Assembly: GCA_034440575.1 (NCBI GenBank)
Contig: JAOTOL010001599.1
Span: 2,140,501-2,204,500 of the forward strand
Length of the DNA stretch: 64,000 nt
Source: Imbricaverruca yamaguchii
Lineage: Eukaryota; Arthropoda; Thecostraca; Neoverrucidae
Direction of reading: 5' to 3'
The notes beneath the pieces were generated by a model, which was not told the DNA's origin, searched no databases, and saw nothing but the letters and a program-made list of their open reading frames with translations. Shown one piece after another: positions 10,627 to 21,229 of this stretch. How positions within the stretch are numbered: the stretch's first letter is position 1; the number at the start of each line of letters is the position of its first letter. The position numbers and the translations under genes were made by a program.

Positions 10627-10801
10627 CTAAAACCAGCTAAAACACCACGTGACAGGAAATATTGTCTTTCTGAAATCCCAGTCCTGCAGAGGGGCACCTC
10701 CGCCGTTGTAGAAGCACCAGTGCAGGGTGCGGATGGCCCCGCAGTCGTGCAGGGACATTGTGCAGAGAGGCTCCCGAACTATTGTAGTGGCCTCATGCAT
10801 T
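10627..10801 (-). CDS. Candidate internal coding exon, unknown product
   Basis: On the minus strand a good acceptor-like tract (ATTCTCCCCTCCAG) ends at 10802. The frame that follows includes REPLCTMSLHDCGAIRTLHW and then CFYNGGGAPLQDWDF, with strong G/C preference at third codon positions, unlike its neighbours. A possible donor GAG/GTGCCC lies at 10697; otherwise the frame stops at 10627. I do not recognise the protein. No neighbouring exons were found, so this could also be a transposon fragment. Confidence 0.25.
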
Positions 10802-10909
10802 CTGGAGGGGAGAATCCAACCAGTTATAACATTTCACAACCAGGGACCTGCTCCTGGAATACTCATGCATCTGGTAGCATAGCGAGCAAAGATAAGCAAA
10901 GCAAATGAC

Positions 10910-12150
10910 TAAAGAGGCAAAGGTCACCTAGGGAAACTTCCAAATGAATCACAACATTGCTGGCGCTGCTCGTGGAATATCTGTCCGGCGAGACGCATGC
11001 ACTCTGGCTTTTTCTATTCAATTTTGGATGGGCACGATTGGCATTGAATGGTCAAGTGCCCTCCGAAGGTACGCAAAACGACACCAATGGGCTTGACCCC
11101 ACCTGAAAGTTAAGGGTGGTGATGTGATCTATCATGATTCACTCGGAACGAAAGCGATATCCACATAATTGGATTTTCACCATGGACTGGAGTTGGATAT
11201 GATAAGTTTGAAACTTGTCGTTTTCTTGCTCACGAATTGAGTTGCATTGTATTCATATATGTAAGGGCATCATCGATGAATGTGCACTGTACAACTAAGC
11301 CTGTTTCGTCGGTATGTTTTGTTTTTTCCTTCTTGTGACAGACAAGTACCACGATAGTTATTGTTCGAAATATTGTATTGGCGACCGATATACCAGTGGT
11401 ATCTCGGCGACCGATGTTAATTCCGGACACTGTACACGTATGAATTGCTCGTCACGAGATTCACGGACATGATTTTCGGTCGTCCTTCCCACTTGTCATA
11501 TAAATCTGGCCTAAAGAAGGGGCAACCGGAATATATGCCACCTCTTTATGTTGTTTGAAGCTTTTTCCAACAATGAACAAATGTTGTGTTCAATTCATTT
11601 AATTGTGGTGCTAATTAATACAGATATATCATTTTCAAATGTTTTTCTCGCAAGCCACATTCTTCCCATTTCCAGAGATTGCAGAGTTTCATCATGTTTT
11701 GCAACTTTTTGAATGGTGCAAGTGGAAAACAATCAAAATATGCTGACGGGGTATGATCTGATGCAAAGCTTCATTGGGTCTACATATTTATTAGTTTTCC
11801 ATAGAATACAAACATAGTTCGCACCGGTTAGCGTGGTTATATTACGTCTCACACAATTGTCTTCTATGTCGTGCCCAGACTACCCAAAGAGTTAACCTCT
11901 TTCGGCCTTGATTTCAGGTGTAGCTCTCGGAAACGCTTCTTTTTTGTTCTGACCTTACACTGGCCACCGTAGCATTCGACGTGCAGATATGTCTGTAATG
12001 AAATCTTATGACATTGCAAGAGCGAAGCAAATCTTCAACCCACGCATTAGGGAGGATTAAATGCCCCAGCTTGGTTTTTTGGTCTGGTGAGCGAAGAAAA
12101 TGGCTCCTAACTTTGCTGTTGTCCACTGTACATTGTTTGTTGGCATTTCT
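10910..12150. other. Non-coding stretch, nothing recognised
   Basis: AT-rich sequence with random short frames. No repeat or RNA gene was noticed. Confidence 0.45.
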
Positions 12151-12157
12151 AATTCAG

Positions 12158-12222
12158 GTCATGCCAGGTTACGGACATGGGTCAGGTTATGCCAGGTTAC
12201 GGACCTGGGTCAGGTCACATGT
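12158..12222. repeat. 31-bp tandem duplication
   Basis: The block gccaggttacggac(a/c)tgggtcaggtta is present twice in tandem with a partial third start. It contains GGTCAGGT motifs. Confidence 0.8.
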
Positions 12223-12914
12223 GACTTCATTTAAGAATGTTTTGCTTTTGATGGCTTCTCAGAGTCGGACGTTTTTTCTGAATCATGCTCTATCGACCGT
12301 ACATCACGGAACTAACATTCAGTGTACCTCGAAAATGTATGAAATGTAAATGGTGTCCTCGTGGATTTCATGGTTTCTTTTCTTTTGTAGGGATACTTCT
12401 TAAATTAAATGTATTCATTGGCACATAGTATAATGAAAACAGCATGATCTTACATGATGTCCTACGACTCGCGTTCAAATCACGTCCGCCGGAAACTTGC
12501 TACGATGATGTTGGAGTCCGTACATTGAACCAGGAATCTGACGGCGCTACCAATTGCGTTACTCAGGATGGCGCTACCCGGCGCTACCTATACACAGGCG
12601 CACGCTAAGTGGAGCGAGGAAAGCTGGGGGGGGGGGGGTGAAGCTGTCCAAAGCTAACGTGGACTCACCGGGAGACAAATCGACGCCGATTGTGACACAC
12701 TCAGAAGGGTCAAGTGGGGATCGTTGAGGATCAGTTGTTTTTCGTTGGTGCGTTGGGGTGCAAGCGTGGCGTGAGAAGCGAGACACTTCGGGTGACAACA
12801 GCATCGTCACCGAATACCAAGCAAATGATTATGCATTGCATTGGATAGTTGTCGTCATGCACTGGACGTCATCCTCCCGATGCGTGCGTGGAAGCACTAT
12901 GGAGAGCCTGCGTG

Positions 12915-13045
12915 CGTCCAACGCAAAACCTGTCGGCGCCTAACGCAGATCATGTGGGCGCCCAACGCAGATCATGTGGGCACCCAACGCAGAGCCTGTG
13001 AGCGCCCAGCGCAGAGCATGTGGGCGTCCAACGCGCAGGCTCCGT
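12915..13045. repeat. 26-bp minisatellite, about 5 units
   Basis: Units gcgcccaacgcagatcatgt plus ggg are repeated about five times with substitutions. The matching open frames in three phases come from the repeat. Confidence 0.82.
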
Positions 13046-13147
13046 CCACCACAGAAGCGCACAGGAGCGGAACGTGGCTTTGATTTGGGGGTGCATGTCA
13101 GCGACACCAGGCACAACAAGCAATGTGATGCTTTTGTTCAGCGGAGG

Positions 13148-13190
13148 ATTGGGTGCACTCTGGTGCACACTGGTGCACTCTAGTGCACTT
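13148..13190. repeat. Short 12-bp tandem repeat (GGTGCACTCTA)n
   Basis: Four units of ggtgcactct/ggtgcacact follow one another. GTGCAC is itself palindromic. Confidence 0.75.
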
Positions 13191-13485
13191 CGTAGGTATG
13201 GGTTCAGGCCTGGTCAGGTCAGGGTATGAAGGGATTTCTAAACGATATTGTATCAATTATGTTTGAATCAGATCAAAATAAAATATTGATAATTCAAGGT
13301 GGTCCGAATAAAAATTAATCAGTTTCAGTTTGTTTGTTTACGTTTCTGTTTGCTTAAACATGCTTTCAGACGCATAACTTGAAAACAGCAACTGTCATTT
13401 TATAACCTCCATAGTATACACACCAGGGTGTAAGAATGAAGATGCATCAAAATACGCCAATTCAAAATTTCAATGAAAACAATTT

Positions 13486-13606
13486 TTCAAAGCTGAGAAG
13501 GTAGATTTCAAAGTTGAGGGGACAGATCTCAAAGTTGAGGGGGCAGATATCAAAGTTTGGCGGGCAGATCTCAATGTTGAAGGAGCAGATCCCAATGCTG
13601 AGGAGC
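13486..13606. repeat. 24-bp minisatellite, about 5 units
   Basis: Units of the form agatctcaaagttgaggggg plus c are repeated five times with increasing divergence toward the right. Confidence 0.82.
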
Positions 13607-14173
13607 AATCGTCAAGTTACAGGGACAGCCGCCGTTTTACCTACATGATCTTCACTTCTGTGCGGGTGAAACCTCTGCGCGGGTGTCTGCAGTGGTGTTC
13701 CCAGACACGTGCAGAGGGGTAGTGCAACGGTGGAGTGAATCTCAATGCAGTAAATTGCGCTGCATTGTGATGACAGTGAAGAACAACCGCGACAGACCAA
13801 TCGAGGTAGCCCTACGTACGCCTATTGTGAACGCCTACGTTATACTCGCTTGATCCTCGTAGATTTCGCATTCGCCATCGCAGTATTAGCTAGGGCGTTG
13901 CTGTCTCATATGACCGGTTCCTGGCATCCCCTGACTTAGCCTTAGCCCTTCACTTAACCTTACTTACAGATGAATGGCAACTCAACGTAAAAGGCACTCT
14001 CATCATAAGCTGTAAAGGTAACATAACTTTTAGTGTGATCGTGTTCTTTAAGTACCTCATAGCAATTTTGTTGAGGGAAGCATTGTGAAAATATAATCAA
14101 AAATAGATAAAGAACACATATTTATAGGCTTCAGAAAAAAACAGGTGTCCATCTTCCCAGACAAAAGTTCCTT

Positions 14174-14998
14174 AACTCGTCCCGTCTCGGAGGGTCTTCA
14201 ACCGCCCCCTCAGGTTTTTGGCGGATAGTGGACGAACGGCGCGCGGCGGCGCGTCCAAATTTGCTATACCCTTTCCCACGTCAATTTGGCATGCAGTTTC
14301 ACAAATTTTGAAGTCAGGTCATCTAGGGTCAACGATTTAGTCAAGGTCAAGTGAGGTCACCTCCAAAAAAGTTCAACCATTCGTCACGCTTTAACGGATA
14401 CAGATATTTTAATGAAAATTACCGCGTTTGCTTATCTTTAAGGACGCAACAAAACGTACGAGTGGATTTTTTCTTTCTTTTTTCGTTTTTAACTACATGT
14501 AAATTTTGGGCAATTCCCAAATTACAGTTCAAATAGAGGATTCTGGCTAAAGTAAGCATTGTTTTATTACGGCAAGTTGACTTCCAACGTTTCTCGGTCT
14601 GCTCTACCCATTGGAAAATGAAAAGTAAAGAAAACTTGTAAACTCAAAATTGTGAAATTTCAAAAAAATAAAATAATTTTATTATATAAGGGAACAAAAA
14701 ATAAAGTCCTGGTCGATTTTGCTGTCCTTTTCTCATTACAAATAAAATTAATTTTTCATATATCTCCAAAATTAACTCCCCAGAGCCAATAAACATAATG
14801 TAAATCGTGAAAAATCGTGAAAATCTAGCCCCCCCCCCCTGGTGACGTCGCTTTTCGTGGGAAACTTGTTTTGGGGTGGACCCGGACCATACTCGTCCAG
14901 CGCTTTCCGATGACGCTTCTTTCGTTTTCTTGCGACGCTTAGTTTGGATTTTAGAAGGGGGTTACTAACCGCCCCCCCTCCCGAGACGGGGTGTGAGG
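14174..14998. mobile_element. Non-autonomous DNA element, copy 1 (terminal inverted, C/G-rich ends)
   Basis: The left end reads cccgtctcggagggtcttca and the right end, on the opposite strand, reads cccgtctcgggagggggggc, so the termini are inverted repeats. The interior has no coding frame. It contains gaagtcaggtcatctagggt and further AGGTCA motifs near the left end, a conserved central part (tcggtctgctctacccattg) and a right part with cgatgacgcttctttcgttt. A second copy at 58150-58905 matches along the full length in the same orientation. The element is about 0.8 kb and would depend on a transposase supplied elsewhere. The superfamily is unknown. Confidence 0.8.
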
Positions 14999-15780
14999 AT
15001 CTGACCGGAAAGATGGAGCGGGCTAACCTTGATAACATTTCGGATGTTCTGTTGAAAGCGCAAATGGCATCTGGAGGCGTTGCGGAGCCACCATTCGAAT
15101 TGCAGCCAATTAGCCTTTGAGGGGAAATTGTCATCTTTTGGAAATATTTTCAGCTTGTGTGTATTACGGGCGAGGGTCAATATCTAACCAGTCTACTACG
15201 GTATGCGTGGTAATATTGGCGTAATGTATCCAAAATGTTTGGGGTTGTGGGCGGTGGGATGACACGGGTTTGTTCGTACAATTATGTCCCGTCAATGTCC
15301 ATAGATCTCATGTTCAGCCTCAACAACATTGGGGAGAAGTAAATAATGCAAAATAATATGCATGTTGTACAAAAATAGCACAAGGACTCGCCCATGCACA
15401 ACAATAGTTCACCTGAGCGGTTCAGCCCTGCCAGGCTCAATCACTACCCCATTGAAATTACATGAACTTTTTTTTTGTTCCAGGGTTTTTGCGTTCCATT
15501 GCGATTTTCTCCTCAGTCGGACGTGCTAATCTAAGTTGGATTTTAAGCTATTTCTATCTCAACAGTGTTAATGAAGCGTGCTCAATGGGTGCTTAATGTT
15601 TACTGAAACAAGGCGGCTTTTCGCTGTCGGCCGACTTTCAACAGCGCTCCACGCGTTAGGCGCCATTTCAAGTGATAATTTTTGCACTCTGAGCCAGACC
15701 TGCTGTTTTCATTTTGATTCACACCAACTTTCATCACAATATTTCCCATGAAGTACTAGTACTCTGTGGTTGAAAAAGGC
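14999..15780. other. Non-coding stretch, nothing recognised
   Basis: No gene, RNA or repeat was recognised between the DNA element and the first SINE. Confidence 0.4.
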
Positions 15781-15789
15781 GGTTGTGGC

Positions 15790-16065
15790 GAGCCGTCAGC
15801 GCTCCGGCAGCTAACGATAGATTTCGCAGCGCAGACGACGGTCACCGTTCACCAAGTAGTTCAGTAGAGTCACTGTTAGTGTCCCAGAGACCCGGATTCA
15901 ATCCCGGGAGGGGCAGGGATGACGGTTCTTTTTCTCTGCTTTCAGTAATGCTACTTGGTGAATGCTTCGCATCCGAAATCACAAGGTTTGTATACCCACT
16001 CGAAGGCGCGTGACTGTATAAACACTCGAGGCAATCCGCCAATTACTGATGTGCACCGAGGCTCG
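15790..16065 (+). mobile_element. tRNA-derived SINE, copy 1
   Basis: An A-box-like tagttcagtag (15857-15867) and a B-box-like ggattcaatcc (15894-15904) are correctly spaced for an internal RNA polymerase III promoter. Beyond the tRNA-like head the body contains ctgtataaacactcgaggca. The same order of head, body and this motif recurs 430 bases downstream (16265-16515), which shows it is a repeat rather than a tRNA gene. Confidence 0.82.
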
Positions 16066-16264
16066 ATTACGCTGCAATTTTGCTATTTGTCCTCGCTCGT
16101 CCAGCTATAGGCCCTTTATGTTGGTTTCGAGCGAGAGCGATGCTCGAGCGGATCTACTCCTGTGTATAGGGCACCAAAGTTCACCTGAAAGGCTCGAACT
16201 GACCGTCACGCGCCACAAACTCTAATATAACTGTTTGCTATTGCGGTCCGCGCGGCACATCTCG

Positions 16265-16515
16265 TGCCACAGCCGGCGCCCGGCGTTCGCCGTCAGTCTC
16301 CGTTAGCGCGGTGGCAGCGTAGCTGCTCAGTGTTCCCGGAGCCCGGGTTCAGTCTCGTGGAGGGACGGCGCCTTCGGCTTCTGCGCTTAGTAATCCAAGT
16401 TGAACGCACTCATTGGAAATCACTACAGCTCTGCATACCGCATGCTTGACGGCGCGTGGTCGTATAAACACTCGAGGCAATACACCTGCAGCTGATATGC
16501 ACGGAAACCACACCG
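16265..16515 (+). mobile_element. tRNA-derived SINE, copy 2
   Basis: The A box is tagcgcggtgg (16304-16314) and the B box is ggttcagtctc (about 16346-16356). The body has ggcttctgcgcttagtaatc, cactacagctctgcatacc and cgtataaacactcgaggcaa, matching copy 1 and the more diverged copy at 24180. The head cannot fold as a canonical tRNA, as expected for a SINE. Confidence 0.83.
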
Positions 16516-16529
16516 TACTGAGCATTCAA

Positions 16530-18310
16530 CCTTCGCAGAGGGACAGGGTCCATTTTAGCACGCCTCGCGCTGCCACGAGCTTTAGTCTGAGCAAGATGGA
16601 GATCCTGTCACCAAAATCTACATCCCTGTTCGTTTAGGGTTACTTAAACATCTTCGTTATGTCTTTTGTTTGACCTTCCAGATCAAGCCAAACAGATGCA
16701 TGCAGTCATACACCGGTATTCGCCATAGTTTTTGTATCCTGGTTGAAAAGCAAATGCGGTTCCACGCTTCAATACTGATGATATGCAAACTGAAGGATTA
16801 TTCCAACACAGGTGCCACGTGAAAGCGTCACGGTTACCGATTCCGCAAGGTCAAATATCTAGAGGTATGTGATGAACTGTTCAACATGACAATTTTCGAA
16901 TCAGACGGCGGCCACGAAGAGGTAAGGAGTGCTATAAAAGCAAAGCTAAATGCTTTGGGAATTCTGAATACAATTGTAAAATGGAAAAATTGTTAGGAAA
17001 ATCCAGCATATTCCAATCGAATTAGAAGTTTATATGTGCGAAACTACTGTCAAATCAGAAATGAGGTCGGCTTGCAAACTCACTTTAGGTAGCCATTTCT
17101 ACCTAGTAATAGTCATCAGCATCTTAACCCTCTGTAGCGCCTCAAACACAAGTACCCTCGAGACGTTTAAAATCTGTATCTGTGACCTGACCAGATATTT
17201 ATTCAGTTGAAATTTGGAACGCTTTTAGGGACATTTACCACAATGTGTATTCCGGGTTCTTAAGAATATTGCTCAGGAACAAAGTAAGTCACAAAGGAAT
17301 ATTTTGACACTTAACACGAGCCCTAGAGGGAGGGAGCGAATCCGTTCGCCCTTCCGGTTTTTCGCACATAACTCCAGATTTCATCTGGCGATATACGCCA
17401 CATTTTGTGTACCTGCTTAGAAATGACCTGCGCGTTGTTTAAAGCAAGACAAATGGACATAGGTTGAAAAAAATTAGAGTTAAGGGCCGCTGAATTTTAA
17501 AAAAATCGCTACGAGCAGCAAAAATCGGCGCTGGTGCGCTTCACGTATATTGGCAAAAGGAAAGTGTTCTTAGCAACATTGGCGGCTTGATTGATGTATT
17601 GTTGTTATACTACATAGTTTCAAAGTCATGTTAGGCCACCGAGGTCAAGTCAGGTCAAGTTCATGACAGGTTATTTGAACCAAACTTGGTCAACTAGAAT
17701 GTTGTCATGTCGAAAAGTGCAAATGACCGACATGCAATTGATGTTACTTTGCATGTTATTCCCTGTACATCCTGAAAACTACTGTTCTTATTGTGTACCT
17801 AAGCCTTCCCATACTTTATTCATGTACTTCATTCCTTTCTTTGCGAAGCCGATTGCGCAGAGCCACCCAACGAAGTACTCGGGAGGGCTGCCCGGTTACG
17901 ATAGTTGGAGCAGGTAATGACCTGATACAGTGCTGCTATATAGGTGAGCTGAGGTTAAATTTCGGGTCTAGCATCTGTATTGCATCATTAGTAATATCAA
18001 AACATCATTGATGCCCACTTTGGAGCATTTAAGCACAATGAAAGCGATCTATGACAATGACAAGCCAAGCCACGCGAAACCAGAAAAGTTTGATATTTTG
18101 ACCTCATTTTACCTTGAAGATATTGACCCAAGGTCATGAAATTTGCACACAAAAGAGTTTACTACCGTACCCATCTACCTTGCGAATTTCGCTGCTCCAG
18201 CTTTAATAGGAGCCGAGATCTTAAGGGGCCGAATCCGCCCCCATCCAGTGCGCGTAATTTTCAGAGGCCCTCCAGGGCGCATGTTAACCCTTGCCAGTAT
18301 ACGGCATTTT
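16530..18310. other. Non-coding stretch with scattered AGGTCA motifs
   Basis: No coding sequence was recognised. Half-sites occur near 17640 (gaggtcaagtcaggtcaag) and around 18120. The region may hold further decayed members of the AGGTCA-rich elements on either side. Confidence 0.4.
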
Positions 18311-18473
18311 GCCACCTTCGGTCGTATAGGGGGGGGGGGGGGTACGACCTCCCCTGGCGATTCGAAACCGTGAATGTCACGAAAACGAACCAAAGACCAA
18401 GGTGATAGATCTGGCCGAGATCTCGCGATTGAAATTCAGTATGCCCTTCTAAGGTCAATGGTTGACCTAGGTC

Positions 18474-18486
18474 AGGTCAAAGGTCA
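18474..18486 (+). promoter_or_regulatory. Perfect DR1 nuclear-receptor half-site pair (AGGTCA-A-AGGTCA)
   Basis: Two perfect AGGTCA hexamers are separated by one A, the consensus DR1 arrangement bound by RXR/USP, HNF4 or COUP-type nuclear receptors. A further GGTCA overlaps on the left. It lies in an element, not next to a known gene, so any function is inference. Confidence 0.5.
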
Positions 18487-18781
18487 AAAGTTTTTTTTTG
18501 TATTTTCCTATGAAAATCGTCAGTTGTATCGAAACTACTGTACAAACATCCACGAAATGCCCGGAAATGTTTATTTTGACCTTGGGAACATAACGACATG
18601 TCACACGATGTGATCGAACCGACATATCATGCACCAAATGAGGCCAAAGCCATGACACCAAATATCCAACTTTTCGAAAAGTGGTTCCAATTTCGAAGTT
18701 TCAAGTTCCCTAGGGTAAAAATGGACGCTGAATTCGAATTCAATACGAAAACTTACCGTATGTCAGCTAAGAAGGGTCGAA

Positions 18782-18817
18782 AGGTCAAACGAGGTCAAAC
18801 GAGGTCAACCGAGGTCG
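18782..18817 (+). promoter_or_regulatory. DR4-type array of four AGGTCA half-sites
   Basis: AGGTCA occurs at 18782, 18792 and 18802, with AGGTCG at 18812, separated by AACG, AACG and ACCG. The exact 10-base period gives three overlapping DR4 sites on the same face of the helix. This is a sequence fact; receptor binding is inference. Confidence 0.55.
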
Positions 18818-19469
18818 CCGATTTTTGGAACATTATTTTTCAATGGGAACCTATCTGGGCATCTGTATTTTTCATTGTATGCCCATAATTACGCTAAGTA
18901 CATAACATACGTGCGATAATCACGTATTTGTTGAAAACTGGTCGGAGGTCCTACCCTTTATGACCTCAAAACACCGTGACCTGATATGACCTCCCAAAAT
19001 AAATTCACCAAATGTCGTCAAAAGGTTGCCCCAGAGGGTACTGAAAATATCAGAGTGATCCGCTCATCGGTTTTGAAGGAATACACAAAAAATAACCTTA
19101 GGTGGTTCCACCCCCCCCCTATACGGGCGAGGGATAACATGTATTTAACCTGAGAGTCGACCCGACGTCCAACTTTTATTTTTGCATTCTTCTTTCATTG
19201 TTTATATGTGCGCTCATATTCACCTTTGCCCAATACCGTACTTCACGGCCACTCGACCGCATATTGGTAACTAATGACACGAGCTGTCCTGTGCTTGATG
19301 CTGTTGTAATCCGCGGAAGCACGGCGCCATATTGTACAGGTATTGATCGCTTCAGTGTTTGATGACGCCTGATTGAACAACCCCTGGTGAATAGTTTGGT
19401 ACCTGCTCGTTGTGCCTTATAGAGCCGTATGCAAAACTCCCTTTGAAACCCACAATCCTAATATGTTCT

Positions 19470-19770
19470 GATATATTGAATTTGCTGTGGTTTTACCCCA
19501 TGTGCGTCAGTATCCTACAGGATGAGCAAACAGAACGTGAGTAGATTGGCTGGACAAGCAGACAACTGAAGCTGGTCACCACGAGGCAGCCAGGCCGACG
19601 TGGCGACCAGCATGCAGTGTCTGACAGCACAGCATTCAGTTTTGTCAGATGTTTACAGCATATGTTCTATGGTTGTGTGTAGTTTCTAAGGCCAGTGTAT
19701 CCGATTAAGTTATTGGTAACGAAGAGTAGCAGTGTATTCACACGCTGGTGCAGTTGACGACGAATGTGAA
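19470..19770 (+). repeat. Dispersed repeat family R2, plus-strand copy
   Basis: The block from gctgtggttttaccccatgt through gattggctggacaagcagac and gaagctggtcaccac to cagtgtattcacacgctggt matches, at high identity, the reverse complement of 25085-25345. The shared frame reads ILQD.QTERE.IGWTSRQLK and KLVTT, with a stop codon in this copy, so it may derive from a coding element that I do not recognise. Confidence 0.85.
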
Positions 19771-20129
19771 CAAAATTACTGTTGATAATTATATGCGAAT
19801 TTTGGAAACGGCGCCGATGAGCTATGTAATGCCAGTGATCTCATGTTGTACATACCATGATAAGCATGAGACGGCCACACAAGTCCAGAACACATCTGCT
19901 TAACGTATTGCGAATGACCGCAATACGCTCTCTGTGGTGGAAAGTAAAACTTGAAGCGCAGCATTCGGGACAAGAGAGCATTGCGGCTATTGTCTTCAAC
20001 AACATTGTTCCAAAATTATATATGCGAAATTCACACCTCTCATCGTGGAACCAATTGCTATACAGTAGGACGGAAACAACTTGACATGCGATACAATCAC
20101 CAATTGTGCTACTAAAAGCAGGCAAAAAA

Positions 20130-20205
20130 CCTTAATTACTCTCTGAGGCTCAACTCGAGAGTCCCGAGCACTAAACAACCACGCTACCACTGAGCCGCAC
20201 TGAGC
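20130..20205 (-). mobile_element. tRNA-derived SINE head (minus strand)
   Basis: On the minus strand gcggctcagtggtagcgtgg is a near-perfect A-box region, followed 30 bases later by a degenerate B box in gactctcgagttgagcctc. Only the tRNA-like head is clear. A 10-bp tandem array starts inside its A box. Confidence 0.65.
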
Positions 20206-20368
20206 CACACTGAGTCACATTGAACCACACTGAGCCGCACTGAGTCACACTGAGCCACACTGAGCCATACTGAGTCACAGTGAGCAATACTGAGCCACAC
20301 TGAGTCTTACTGAGCCACACTGAGCTACACCGAACCATACTGAACCACACTGAGCCACACTGAGCTGG
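20188..20368. repeat. 10-bp minisatellite (CTGAGCCACA)n, about 18 units
   Basis: Units ctgagccaca with variants ctgagtcaca, ttgaaccaca and ctgagctaca run in tandem. The first unit coincides with the A box of the adjacent minus-strand SINE head. Confidence 0.88.
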
Positions 20369-20369
20369 C

Positions 20370-21050
20370 GGGAACGGATGGTGACTGTCGCCTGCGGTAG
20401 GAAATCTGTGGTGTTCGGGAATGCCGCCGAAAACTCCGCATACCCACCGTCATAGACTGCCGATTTGGCGATGCCAAACACAGATTTTCATACAATCCAA
20501 GATTTGTACTTTTCGTAGAGGTTGTAGACCTGGGGATTCATTGCAACGTGAACCAGACTAGCGGCGAGCGGCACGTGGAAATGTTCTCCACTGCACCAAA
20601 ACTGCCCGTATTCTTATATCAGGCTGCCGATTTTAACTTGCATGCAAGTCAAACGGTCATGGGAAAGTCTCCACGCATATGTTCTAGTTATTCGCATTGA
20701 TTAAAATGAGTCATGACAGACGGGTGTGGCTGACAAGGCGTACCGCGCAAGATCTAAGCTGACAAGATCAATTTTCACAATTTCCATCAGATCTCTTTTT
20801 TATTACAAAAACCTAAAAAGTGAGCAGGCTCACAGAACCCACTCACATAATTCTTATATGGGCTCTATATCTGAGTGTGTTTTTATCCACGACGTTTTGG
20901 ACCATATGACCCAACTTAAAAGTAAAAGTACAGTTATTATCCTTCCTTCACGCTCCACTCTTCATCCTGGCATCAATGTGCATATATATCTAGTAACAAA
21001 GGAACCATCCATCCAATCATGTAGCGGTGGGATGGGCAGGTTGGAGAACA
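20370..21050. other. Non-coding stretch, nothing recognised
   Basis: Short random frames only. Confidence 0.4.
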
Positions 21051-21057
21051 AAGGCGT

Positions 21058-21221
21058 TCCTTCTACATAGATGGTAATGTGGTCGGTCACGAAGGCGTCC
21101 CTTCTACATAGATGGTATTATGGTCCCTCACGAAGGCGTCCCTTCTACATATATGGTAATGTAGTCTGTCACGAAGGTGTCCCTTCTACATAGATGATAG
21201 TCTGGTCCGTCACGAAGCGCA
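21058..21221. repeat. 41-bp minisatellite, 4 units
   Basis: Units ccttctacatagatggtaat plus gtggtccgtcacgaaggcgtc start at 21059, 21100, 21141 and 21182, giving an exact 41-base period with a few substitutions. Confidence 0.88.
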
Positions 21222-21229
21222 GGCTCTCC

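Larger units (their letters stand above)
18318..19135. mobile_element. Non-autonomous DNA element with G-run termini, AGGTCA-rich
   Basis: The left end tcgtatagggggggggg and the right end (opposite strand) ccgtatagggggggggtgg are inverted repeats about 0.8 kb apart. The interior has no transposase frame but many AGGTCA/TGACCT hexamers, including a direct repeat spaced by 1 (18474-18486) and a four-unit array spaced by 4 (18782-18817). Its general design (G-run ends, AGGTCA hexamers, no coding) resembles the elements at 14174 and 58150, but the sequence is not the same. Confidence 0.65.

Noticed and set aside
15790..16515. Two tRNA genes
   Set aside because: A and B boxes are present, but the acceptor, anticodon and T stems do not pair well. 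Both copies continue into the same non-tRNA body, which is typical of SINEs.
18143..18458. Overlapping frames on both strands around the G-run at 18328
   Set aside because: Explained by the non-coding DNA element ends. No homology.
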